Shown: piece by piece, positions 42,381 to 50,169 of the stretch | How the letters are laid out: the number at the start of each line of letters is the position of its first letter | Numbering within the stretch: the stretch's first letter is position 1 | Notes under the pieces: model-generated | What the model saw: the letters and a program-made list of their open reading frames with translations, nothing else | Told to the model about the DNA's origin: nothing | The model's database searches: none | Position numbers and translations under genes: made by a program | Assembly: GCA_965197665.1 (NCBI GenBank) | Contig: CBDANO010000005.1 | Location: 496,001 to 560,000 of the forward strand | DNA length: 64,000 nt | Source of the DNA: CBDANO01 sp965197665 | Lineage (GTDB): Bacteria; Chloroflexota; Dehalococcoidia; Lucifugimonadales; UBA3495 | Direction of reading: 5' to 3'

Positions 42381-45300
42381 TTAGACGTTTGATTGCGAAA
42401 CTCCGCCCCCCAGCAACCGGCCCACCGCCGCCTCCACGGCCCCGCCTTGGGGCGACTCCCGCAGCCACCGGCGCAGCTCCCGGCGGGCTATGGCAACGGT
42501 GAGCTTGGCGCCCCGCGCTTGCCGTAGCTGCTCCAGTTGCCGGGCCGCCCCTTGGGCCGCCGACTCCCCGGCGTTGGATATGCCGGTGTGCAGCGGGTTG
42601 CCGGGGTCGAACTCCGGGATGGGCAACTTCCACAGGTGCTTCTGCAAATCACGCGCGCCGAATTGGCCCTTGGACATCAGCGGAGTCACCGCCTCGTACA
42701 GCACCTGACTATTGATGATGGCTAACAGGTAATTGGCCTCCTGAATATCTTTACAAGTAATCCAAAACAGCTTGTAGTCAACTATGGCATCATCGTCATA
42801 CAAGAGCGCCGCCGTAGGCTCTCCTGCACTGGTGTAAACTAACCGCAAAGGGCGTTCCCCCGGATTCCGCTGCCATTCCAACTGCGCCGTCAATTTCCGG
42901 AGGTAGTTTATCTGAGCCAACAGGTTAAGCCGGTTAGCCGGCGCTTTGTTCTGCTCCCACAGGTCGTTAATGGTCCGCCAACGTTCTCGCATTCGCGTTT
43001 CCAGGCCGTTTAGACGTATGCCGCCCACGCCGTTGCTGTCAACAGCTAGTTGAGGGTCGCCCGCCTTCAATGGCAAGGCTGCCTTTAGTGGTTCGAGAGT
43101 GGCGTATGGGACCAGCGTCTCCCCCAAGTGAACGTCGAAAACGTGCCGGGACTCAATGGTCTGGCCGGTGATAGCGGTTAAATCCAGTCCGCGCCAAGGG
43201 TTTTTATCCAACGCGCCCCGCCGCGGGTTGATCGTGATGGTTTGCCCGGCTTGAATGATGGCGGGGTTTTCAGTCTCGTTCACGAAGAACAAGCAGCGCG
43301 GAACTATCGTTGCGCCTTCGCGGGAGTAGCCCGCGTAAGGAGAATCACCGACAATCGACGTGTCGGTTATAGGAGCAGTCTCCCGCCGCACGTCCTCGGC
43401 GCCGGCCTTGCCGCGCCAGCGTTCGACGCTGCCCGACAGGGGCGGGGGCGGGCTGGCCGCCCCCGCCCGTTTGGCGAAGACCACCGACGCCGGGACGGGG
43501 AAGAAGGTGTTGGGTTCCAAGGGTTCCAGGTCCCAGGCCGGCTTGAAAGTGAAGTCGGCCGCTAGGGCGATGCCGCTGCGGCGGGCCCGCCACTTCCCCG
43601 TTCGCCATTTGGCGTACTGGCCGGTCTGGAGCGCGCTGTGGGGCATGACCATGCCGATGACGCCGCCGTCTTTCAGGTAAAGGTCGACGCAGCGGGTGAA
43701 GAACAGCCCGCCCACGTCCTGATGGGTGGCGTACCGGCCCCCGGCCCAGATGCCGTACAACTCCTTGCTCTGCCGCTCCAACTCGGTGCGCAGTATGCTG
43801 GCGGTCCGGTTGTAGTTGATCCAAGGCGGGTTGCCGATGACCACGTCCACCTTCTTGCGGGCCAAGGCCACCGGGCGCACCAAGTTGCGGGTGTAGTAGG
43901 CCCAGATGTGGTCGCGGCCCTCGTCGTGGAGTTGTTGCAAGACGGCGATGGTCCCTTGGAGTACCCGCCGCTCGTTGGGGTCGGTGACGTGGTTGTCGTC
44001 CAGGGCCAGGTAGGGGTCGTCACCCTCTTCAATGCAGTCGGCAACGGTGCCCATGAAAGCGTCGAAGTTCTCGGTCCGGTCCACCAGCCTTACCGGAAAG
44101 ACCAGTTGAAGGACTTCGATTCCTTCACCAAAGGTTGTTGCCGGGGACTCTTCCTCCCGCCGTTCCATCGATATGGCAACTACGCCGCCGGCGAACATAT
44201 CCCCGGTGCGGAACCGAAGTTGAAGGGCGTCCCCCAGGTAGAGGGGCGCGGTGATGCTGTCGGACAAGCCGTGTACGAAAGCGGCCTTGATTGCCGGCTG
44301 AGCAGCCAGGACCCAGGCGGCCCGGGCCAAGTGGACCGCCACCGGGTGCACGTCCATGCCGGCGACGGACATTCGGAGCCATTCCAGCTTTTCCTTTGGG
44401 TCGAGGTTGGTCTTGTCGGCGGCTTCGATGAAGTGGGTAACGGCCTCGGCGATGAAGGTACCGGAGCCGCAGGCCGGGTCCAAGACGCTTTGGTCCATCG
44501 GGTCGGCCACCAACTCGCGGACTATGGCCCGGGCCAGCCAGTCCGGCGTGTAGTACTCACCCAGGGCGCGCCGCTCTTCGGACGGGATGACCGTTTCGTA
44601 GAGGATTGCCGCGATGTCGGTGGGGGCTTTTTGCCAGTCGAACCGGGCCACCCGGTGGGCTATGGTCTTGAGCAGGTTCTGGCCGCCGACTTCGGTGGGC
44701 CAAGCAAAGAAGTCCGACTCCACCACGCCCTGAAGCCCGGTCTTGCTGCGGAACTCGCGCCCGTGGAGCAAGTCGGCGGGGTCGTTGGCCGCCCGCCCCC
44801 GGATGTCGACGCCGAAGGCCGCCTGCACCACCATGCCGATGACCGCGGTCAAATAGGTGTGGCGAACGAATAGGTCGTCCATCTGCTCCGGGCTGCCGGC
44901 GATCTCACCCAAAGCGGTGCGGAGCAGGTCGTGCCACAACCGCCGCTTCACTTTGATGGTGTCATAACCGGCGTAGGACCGGTACAGAGCGGAAAGGGTA
45001 TCGACGTCCCGCTGGTAGGACGGGCTATTGGGGCCGAAGTGGTCTCTGATGGCGTCCCGGTCCGGGACGACGTTCTCCAGAGAGACCAAGGCCCGGTCCC
45101 GCAGCCACTCGTAGAGGTTGATCCAGCGGTCCGAGCCTTCCAGGGTGAAGGCGTAGGGGAGGACGGTCCTGACCGGGCCGGCGCCGGGCCAGCGTAGCAG
45201 CCAGTACTTGCCGTCGGTGAGTACGCCGGTGCGTACCCCCTTGCCGGCTTGGGCCGAGGCTTCCAGGTAGTCGTCGAGTTGTTGGACGTACTCCGGGTTG

Positions 45301-45458
45301 GGGGCGAGGCCGCCGGTGGTACCGATTCTTCGCTTAACTTCCACGAAGGTGTCCAACGCCGTCAAATCGACGGCCCGGCGAGACCCATCCCCCGGAGGAA
45401 ACTCCTCGTCCATCTCGGTCGGCTTGGCCAAGCCGGTAGCGATGAGAAAGCCGCGCAC
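42381..45458 (-). CDS. Type IIG-like DNA methylase/nuclease (Eco57I class), N-terminus interrupted
   Basis: 1025 residues from GTG 45458. The N-terminal RAVDLTALDTFVEVKRRIGT holds a D...E-x-K nuclease core (Asp36, Glu40, Lys42). The N6-adenine methylase follows, with YYTPDWLARAIVRELV, motif I DPACGSGTF at about residue 326 and motif IV NPPW at about 541. The C-terminal third resembles target-recognition regions. The true start is probably ATG 45566 or 45584, where MAVHHLDVNDP leads via an in-frame TAG (45531-45533) into YAESAAEVLRRHESADAEA and then this frame. Without readthrough, translation must restart internally. A membrane protein gene follows. It is a likely restriction-modification enzyme, with the state of its start uncertain. 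Confidence 0.85.
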   Translation of the reverse strand: MRGFLIATGLAKPTEMDEEFPPGDGSRRAVDLTALDTFVEVKRRIGTTGGLAPNPEYVQQLDDYLEASAQAGKGVRTGVLTDGKYWLLRWPGAGPVRTVLPYAFTLEGSDRWINLYEWLRDRALVSLENVVPDRDAIRDHFGPNSPSYQRDVDTLSALYRSYAGYDTIKVKRRLWHDLLRTALGEIAGSPEQMDDLFVRHTYLTAVIGMVVQAAFGVDIRGRAANDPADLLHGREFRSKTGLQGVVESDFFAWPTEVGGQNLLKTIAHRVARFDWQKAPTDIAAILYETVIPSEERRALGEYYTPDWLARAIVRELVADPMDQSVLDPACGSGTFIAEAVTHFIEAADKTNLDPKEKLEWLRMSVAGMDVHPVAVHLARAAWVLAAQPAIKAAFVHGLSDSITAPLYLGDALQLRFRTGDMFAGGVVAISMERREEESPATTFGEGIEVLQLVFPVRLVDRTENFDAFMGTVADCIEEGDDPYLALDDNHVTDPNERRVLQGTIAVLQQLHDEGRDHIWAYYTRNLVRPVALARKKVDVVIGNPPWINYNRTASILRTELERQSKELYGIWAGGRYATHQDVGGLFFTRCVDLYLKDGGVIGMVMPHSALQTGQYAKWRTGKWRARRSGIALAADFTFKPAWDLEPLEPNTFFPVPASVVFAKRAGAASPPPPLSGSVERWRGKAGAEDVRRETAPITDTSIVGDSPYAGYSREGATIVPRCLFFVNETENPAIIQAGQTITINPRRGALDKNPWRGLDLTAITGQTIESRHVFDVHLGETLVPYATLEPLKAALPLKAGDPQLAVDSNGVGGIRLNGLETRMRERWRTINDLWEQNKAPANRLNLLAQINYLRKLTAQLEWQRNPGERPLRLVYTSAGEPTAALLYDDDAIVDYKLFWITCKDIQEANYLLAIINSQVLYEAVTPLMSKGQFGARDLQKHLWKLPIPEFDPGNPLHTGISNAGESAAQGAARQLEQLRQARGAKLTVAIARRELRRWLRESPQGGAVEAAVGRLLGGGVSQSNV

Positions 45459-45584
45459 CGCGCTGGTTATGTTGGCCTCGGCGTCGGCACTTTCATGCCG
45501 GCGCAGGACTTCGGCGGCGCTTTCGGCGTACTAGGGGTCGTTTACGTCAAGATGGTGTACGGCCATGGGCGCATCTGTTGCCAT

Positions 45585-45924
45585 CATCGGATTTTAACAC
45601 GGCCCTCCTAGCTACCAAATTTTCCGGCAAATTCCCCGGCAAATTCCCCGCCGGGTTGATGAAACAGGGCTAACCGGCACAGTTGGCTATGGACTCTGGG
45701 GCCGCAAGCCATCTAGGGTTTTGGGAGAAGATTGTCAAAATTCTTAAAAATTGCTAAAAATCCGCATAAGAAACAAAGGAATAAGGTTTACGGCCTTGGC
45801 TATACTTGCGCACTATCCTGAACAAGTATCGTCGAAAGGGGGTGATAGCCTAGACAATAGAGGGTCGCGGAGTGGGATGTGATCATCAACGCACATTGTG
45901 GTTTACGATTTTTTGGAGGTAACC
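45585..45924. other. Intergenic region with a tandem 13-bp repeat and a possible promoter
   Basis: CCGGCAAATTCCC is repeated twice near 45627-45652. A candidate promoter TTGTCA (45732-45737), 17-bp spacer and TAAAAA (45755-45760) lies in an AT-rich patch, about 165 bases before the next start codon. No coding signal is seen. Confidence 0.4.
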
Positions 45925-46251
45925 ATGCCTGAACTAGGATTTGTCGTTTACTTGATAGCGCTCAGCTACGGGATGGGTGTGGTGTGGTACACTCTGCTTG
46001 GTCGGAAATACACGGGCTGGATGCGGATGGCGGTGTTCCCACTCTTGGGAGTAGTGATTGGCGAGGCCCTTTGGGTGAACCACCTGGCCAGCAACCCCAG
46101 CGAAGGACTGGTCTACTTCAATCTTCACATTTACGTCGTCCTGGTCTCCTCCTTCGCCGGTAGTCTCATTGACGTAGCCTTGGATTGGTTGGCCAAGGAA
46201 CATCCCATGACCAACTACTTCAAGGTGCTTCACCACGGCCAGCAGGACTAG
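45925..46251 (+). CDS. Small membrane protein
   Basis: From ATG 45925 (GGAGG six bases before) the protein has 108 residues. Three hydrophobic stretches occur: GFVVYLIALSYGMGVVWYTL (residues 5-24), MAVFPLLGVVIGEALWV (about 35-52) and IYVVLVSSFAGSLIDVALDW (about 69-88). The C-terminus ends HPMTNYFKVLHHGQQD. It is followed by a clear terminator, so it is a single-gene unit. I do not recognise the family. Confidence 0.7.
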   Translation: MPELGFVVYLIALSYGMGVVWYTLLGRKYTGWMRMAVFPLLGVVIGEALWVNHLASNPSEGLVYFNLHIYVVLVSSFAGSLIDVALDWLAKEHPMTNYFKVLHHGQQD

Positions 46252-46276
46252 TCCCGCACCAACCCCGGCACCCCTT

Positions 46277-46309
46277 AAGACCCCCGGCTCAAACCGGGGG
46301 TCTTCGTTT
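46277..46309 (+). terminator. Rho-independent terminator
   Basis: AAGACCCCCGG (46277-46287) and CCGGGGGTCTT (46294-46304) form a perfect 11-bp stem around CTCAAA, followed by CGTTTT. It lies 25 bases after the small membrane protein gene. Confidence 0.85.
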
Positions 46310-46456
46310 TCGAGTTGCTTTCGTTGACATCCCGCAACCCGCCCACTACACTCGCACCAGCCCGGCCAAGTTGTTCGGCCTCCCTCTAACTTGCGGCGGC
46401 CCCAAAAAACGGGTACACCGCCCCGGAAATCGACCGGGGCGGGCCAGCGAGGAACG

Positions 46457-47443
46457 ATGACCTCAGGGCACAGCGGCGAAGGAAGCGGCGACAAGACCTT
46501 CTACAGCAAATACTATCGGGAGATAGACGTCCTCCACGGGCTGCAATCGGTCCCGGAGGAGCGGGAGTGGGTCCTCTCCACCCCCAAAGGGGAAGTCAAG
46601 CCCGCCCGGATGGTGTTGTACCTGGGATGCAACGTCTTGAGGACGACCCACCTCATCCGCACGGTGACCGACGTTTTCAAGCTCTTGGACGTAGATTTCG
46701 TGTCGGTGGGGGGCGCTTCCTACTGCTGCGGTATCCAGCACCACAACAATGGACACGGCGACGCCGCGGCGTCCATGGCGCGGACCACGGTGGAAAACTT
46801 CAAGAAGTTTCAACCGGAAAGGGTAGTCATGTGGTGTCCGTCGTGTGTCTACTTCTACGATGACATCATGGACATGCGGGAAGACTTCGAGTTTCAGCAC
46901 GTCACCGAGTTCTTGGTGGAAAACCGGAACCGGCTCGACTTCCGACCCCAGCCGCCCACCAAGGTATCGCTTCACTATCACACCGGCAGGGCCCAGTCGG
47001 ACCTGGAAGCCGAGTCCGCCAAGAAGCTGTTGGGCTTGCTTCCCGGCGTGGAGACGGCCGACGTTGGCAGCGACCCGCGCTTGAGCCGCCAGTGCACCGC
47101 GGCGGCCCGGGAGACGCTGGGCGCCGAGGAGTGGGACGGTCTCATCACCGGGTCATTGGACGCGGCAATCGAAGCCGGCGCCGACACCATGGCCACCCTC
47201 TACCACGGGTGCCAGCGGGCTATGTGCGCCTACGAAAGGGACTACCCTCTGAAGGTGGAGCATTACTTGACGGTGGTGGGCCGGTCCTTGGGGATTGAAC
47301 ACGAGGACCTGTACAAGAAGCACATGCTGCTGGGCGACGTAGACGCCATCATGGAAGAAGTCAGCCCATGCGCAACCGCCAGCGGCATCGGCCTGGATGA
47401 GGCCCGGGCCGTCGTCCAGACCACTTTCGGAAAGCCCGCCTAG
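46457..47443 (+). CDS. Heterodisulfide reductase subunit B-like protein (CCG domains)
   Basis: 328 residues from ATG 46457 (GAGGAA upstream). The first CCG domain is complete: Cys58, Cys90-Cys91-Gly, Cys127-x2-Cys130, matching C-x(31-39)-CC-x(35-36)-C-x2-C, which in HdrB binds a non-cubane 4Fe-4S cluster. A second, degenerate copy lies near 175-260 (LHYHTGR, RQCTAAARET, LYHGCQRAMC), with His or single Cys replacing some ligands. Such proteins take part in disulfide or quinone electron transfer, usually with HdrA/C or an iron-sulfur partner, none of which is adjacent. It is probably cytoplasmic. Confidence 0.82.
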   Translation: MTSGHSGEGSGDKTFYSKYYREIDVLHGLQSVPEEREWVLSTPKGEVKPARMVLYLGCNVLRTTHLIRTVTDVFKLLDVDFVSVGGASYCCGIQHHNNGHGDAAASMARTTVENFKKFQPERVVMWCPSCVYFYDDIMDMREDFEFQHVTEFLVENRNRLDFRPQPPTKVSLHYHTGRAQSDLEAESAKKLLGLLPGVETADVGSDPRLSRQCTAAARETLGAEEWDGLITGSLDAAIEAGADTMATLYHGCQRAMCAYERDYPLKVEHYLTVVGRSLGIEHEDLYKKHMLLGDVDAIMEEVSPCATASGIGLDEARAVVQTTFGKPA

Positions 47444-47509
47444 CCCCCCTCAACCGGCAGTAACTCGCTGCCTTCCGAGTCGACAAACACCGCAAAGGCG
47501 CCCCACAGT

Positions 47510-47866
47510 TCACCTCGACCGGGCGGGCAAGGGAATTAGCCGCCGGTCTAAGGGGTCTACTCCCAAGCCGAAAATCTCCAGCGCGGTAGCGCCCAGCAGA
47601 GGCTCGGCGTCTTCGTGGGCAAAAACCACCAACACTATCAACTCCCGCCCATCCAGCCGCAGCCGGGCTTGCCCAACCGGGTATTCGATTTGCCGGTCGT
47701 CGGCTAACCGGAATAAGCGGCGTTCTACCGGCTGGATTCCCAGGCGGGTCAGGACGCTGGCGGGAAGGGTGGTATAGGTGGCGCCGGTGTCTACCAGGGC
47801 GGTAACGTCAACGAAGGGCCCGTCGTTCAGGTTGGCTATTTGGATAGGGACGGTGAATGTTCCCAT
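47510..47866 (-). CDS. Retropepsin-like aspartyl protease
   Basis: 118 residues, a single-lobe aspartic protease of clan AA that must form a homodimer. The catalytic motif is LVDTGATYTTLPASVL with Asp26-Thr-Gly, and the C-terminal hydrophobic-Gly element is PLLGATALEIFGLGVDP. Length and layout are typical of soluble bacterial retropepsins with no signal peptide. A close paralogue is at 55634. It is encoded on the same strand as the HigA-type gene, 24 bases downstream of it. The substrate is unknown. Confidence 0.85.
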   Translation of the reverse strand: MGTFTVPIQIANLNDGPFVDVTALVDTGATYTTLPASVLTRLGIQPVERRLFRLADDRQIEYPVGQARLRLDGRELIVLVVFAHEDAEPLLGATALEIFGLGVDPLDRRLIPLPARSR

Positions 47867-47890
47867 GCTGGGTGTGTCCGGGTGGGGTGT

Positions 47891-48244
47891 TTACCGGACC
47901 GCTTGATTCTCGTCCGCGTCGGGTTGCTCCAAGTCCGGGCGGGGGAACGGTTCGATTTCGCTCAACGCCGCGGTCTCGGACTGGGCGGCGTGATACAGGT
48001 CCCACGCCAGTTGCAGGTTCATCCAGAATCCCACCGACATGCCTAGATACCTGGTCAGCCGCAGAGCGATGGCCGGGGTAACCGGGCGTCGGCGGTTGAT
48101 TATGCCGTTTACCTGACGGTAAGGCAAATGGATGTCGCCGGCCAGTTGACGTTGGGTTATGCCCAGCGGCTTCAGGAATTCCTCCAAAAGCATCTCCCCC
48201 GGTTGGGTTGGTGGGCGGTGTTCGGGGACGTTGACGTAGCCCAA
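47891..48244 (-). CDS. HigA-family antitoxin (XRE helix-turn-helix), no toxin partner
   Basis: 117 residues from a TTG at 48244 (other starts are possible). The core HRPPTQPGEMLLEEFLKPLG, ITQRQLAGDIHLPYRQVNGI and INRRRPVTPAIALRLTRYLG is the HigA/VapI addiction-module antidote signature, and GFWMNLQLAWDLYHA follows, as in that family. The usual higB toxin gene, expected just upstream on this strand, is absent: the 200 bases before the start hold no RelE-like frame. It could be an orphan regulator or a remnant. The retropepsin gene follows closely. Confidence 0.85.
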   Translation of the reverse strand: MGYVNVPEHRPPTQPGEMLLEEFLKPLGITQRQLAGDIHLPYRQVNGIINRRRPVTPAIALRLTRYLGMSVGFWMNLQLAWDLYHAAQSETAALSEIEPFPRPDLEQPDADENQAVR

Positions 48245-48445
48245 GGATGCGATGAGGTCTTTGTTTTGGTTGGTAGCTTGGGAGGGCGGCCCGTGGGAAC
48301 ACTCACGGATCCGACTTTGACGGTACCAAGGCCACTGGTGGGGTCGTGAGAAGTAATAGTGTTATAGGTGATAGTCGACAATTCGCACTCCGTCGGGTCC
48401 ATCATCAGGATATCACAGTTGCCTTGCTCTATACTGCCTCCTCCA

Positions 48446-49411
48446 TCAACTGAACTTAACTTGGACTGCCGCAACATCCTCGCCGAACCTTTTCATCAGG
48501 AACTGAGCATTGTTGACTAACCCGGCCCCCGTATTGGTTCTCGTGAGGAAAAGGCCGTTTGATAACTGGTGAAGGTGGCCGAAATTCCCTGCCTTGTCAG
48601 GTTGCCGTTCGGAACGGATGAAGTAAGCCCTCTGGCCCTCTCTTATGAGACACTCGATGGGAGTAAGTTTGCCCATACTGATCAAATATTCCGCTACTTC
48701 CCGAAGTATGTGCCACCATTCCTTAATTTGCTTTTCATCCCCATTGGGAAGACGAAACTCTGATGGGGTCAAACCGCGAGGCTTACCTACTATTTCATTG
48801 CTGCGAGTCTCAATGCTGGTGAGGGATATCCACCCTTGGCTGCTTGGAGAGTTAGTGGGTGATTTGATACTGCCCGACCCCGATGGAGCCGGGCTCTTAG
48901 TCGGCGAGAAGATCGACTCACTGGCCTCCACAGGCTGTCCAGACTGTAGATTGGGCCGCCACAGCAAGAGCAACTTAAGGGCGGCTTCGTGGGCTGGTGC
49001 GCTGGTTATAGATACGTCTAGAACGAGTTTTTCTACCAAGGGCACTGGTTCGAAAGTTCGATACAATTGCCAGTGACTGCCATCGGTCACCCCTGCGTAT
49101 GCAATGCCTTGCTGAATGCAATAGCCCACCGCTTGCTCCAAGTGGTTTTCAACAAATGATCCGAGCCGTTTGGCTTCTATGACTGCGGCTGGTTTGTTCC
49201 CTGCACTCCGGAGGGCATAGTCTGCCCATCCTACATCAACTCGGTACTCCGGCGTAACCAGTGACGGGTCGGCGGTGTCCCAACCCAGGACTTGCAACAG
49301 CGGGTCGATCAGCGTCATGCGGGTGCGAGTCTCGTTTTCGCGAAGGGTGGCGTCGTGGCTGCTGATGCGGGTCTGCAGGGTTTGGATAATGTTTACCAAG
49401 TCGTCGAGCAT
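48446..49411 (-). CDS. HSDR_N-like nuclease-domain protein
   Basis: 321 residues. Residues 1-140 resemble the N-terminal domain of type I restriction R subunits and type IV-like predicted nucleases: NETRTRMTLIDPLLQVLGWD, then YRVDVGWADYALRSAGNKPA and AVIEAKRLG, giving a PD-(D/E)XK core with Asp64, Glu79 and Lys81. AGVTDGSHWQLYRTF is also typical. A Ser/Pro-rich linker (165-195) leads to a C-terminal domain of unknown type. No helicase or methylase is fused. Nearby DNA methylase and toxin-antitoxin genes support a defence-related role. Activity is inferred. Confidence 0.78.
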   Translation of the reverse strand: MLDDLVNIIQTLQTRISSHDATLRENETRTRMTLIDPLLQVLGWDTADPSLVTPEYRVDVGWADYALRSAGNKPAAVIEAKRLGSFVENHLEQAVGYCIQQGIAYAGVTDGSHWQLYRTFEPVPLVEKLVLDVSITSAPAHEAALKLLLLWRPNLQSGQPVEASESIFSPTKSPAPSGSGSIKSPTNSPSSQGWISLTSIETRSNEIVGKPRGLTPSEFRLPNGDEKQIKEWWHILREVAEYLISMGKLTPIECLIREGQRAYFIRSERQPDKAGNFGHLHQLSNGLFLTRTNTGAGLVNNAQFLMKRFGEDVAAVQVKFS

Positions 49412-49439
49412 GGCGGTATCTTGACCTCCCTGTCGGCAA

Positions 49440-49874
49440 TCACGCTATCCGGTCTTCCAGCGCCAGGCTACGCCCCACAGCCTCCAACGCTTTGGTCACC
49501 TGGCCGATGGGAGTGGAGTAGTCCAGGACCAGCAGCTTGCCGGCGACAACTTCACTGACGCTCAGCCGCTTCGCTAGGTCTGCCTTGGTAATCCCCTGCT
49601 CCCGCATAGCGGTATAGAGGTCAAGTTGGGCGGCGACCAGCGGTTGGACGGCTATCAACTCCTGCCCCTCGGCCAGCGGGCTGGGGGTAGGCAGTTCCTC
49701 TTGGGAGTCCATACAGGCCCCCAAAGAGACCACCAAACAATCCTCGGCAAGGATGATAGACTCTTTGAACGTGAATCCGCCGGTAATAGCCCCGTCCACA
49801 TCGGGGAAGGTAACTACGAACCCGTCCCCATCGGCTTCGTTGCCTTTAATGTTGCAAGGATAGGCGTATCGCAT
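49440..49874 (-). CDS. hicB: HicB-family antitoxin
   Basis: 144 residues. The N-terminal partially degraded RNase H-like fold is MRYAYPCNIKGNEADGDGFV followed by VTFPDVDGAITGGFTFKESI, the classic HicB pattern. The C-terminal helix-turn-helix (TKADLAKRLSVSEVVAGKLL) would bind the operon promoter. It neutralises HicA encoded two bases upstream on the same strand (toxin first, antitoxin second, the normal order). The spacing implies coupled translation. Confidence 0.92.
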   Translation of the reverse strand: MRYAYPCNIKGNEADGDGFVVTFPDVDGAITGGFTFKESIILAEDCLVVSLGACMDSQEELPTPSPLAEGQELIAVQPLVAAQLDLYTAMREQGITKADLAKRLSVSEVVAGKLLVLDYSTPIGQVTKALEAVGRSLALEDRIA

Positions 49875-49876
49875 AT

Positions 49877-50083
49877 TTAGAACTCCCGCCTGTTAATTCC
49901 CAATTGGCGAAGCATCGCCAGCAGCGTTCTCAGAGGAATCTCGCCGTGTTGCACCCGCGTCCTGCGGTTGCCGATGGTCAGCGTTCCGTGGCTGCCCTTG
50001 CCGTGAGTTGGGTCAAAATTCCATTCCAGCCCGTTGGCCCTGGCGTAGCGGCGGGCCCGGCGGATGAATTCTCGGCCATTCAT
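49877..50083 (-). CDS. hicA: HicA-family mRNA interferase toxin
   Basis: 68 residues with a double-stranded RNA-binding-like fold. GKGSHGTLTIGNRRTRV carries the catalytic His32 in the G-S-H motif, followed by EIPLRTLLAMLRQLGIN, typical of HicA. Cleaves mRNA when not bound by HicB. The module appears intact, unlike the interrupted hicA at 60578. Confidence 0.9.
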   Translation of the reverse strand: MNGREFIRRARRYARANGLEWNFDPTHGKGSHGTLTIGNRRTRVQHGEIPLRTLLAMLRQLGINRREF

Positions 50084-50169
50084 CCCAAATTTTAGCCACC
50101 CAATGTATGCCCGTCAAAATAGGCCTACTGCCACCACAACCCCTCTCTTGGGGCATGGCGGCCCTCCCC

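Noticed and set aside
43638..44873. 411-codon plus-strand frame inside the methylase gene
   Set aside because: Antisense to conserved methylase motifs; no homology or ribosome site.
45531..45533. Pyrrolysine insertion at the TAG in the methylase
   Set aside because: No Pyl context or methylamine methyltransferase is present, and the site is not catalytic; mutation or restart is simpler.
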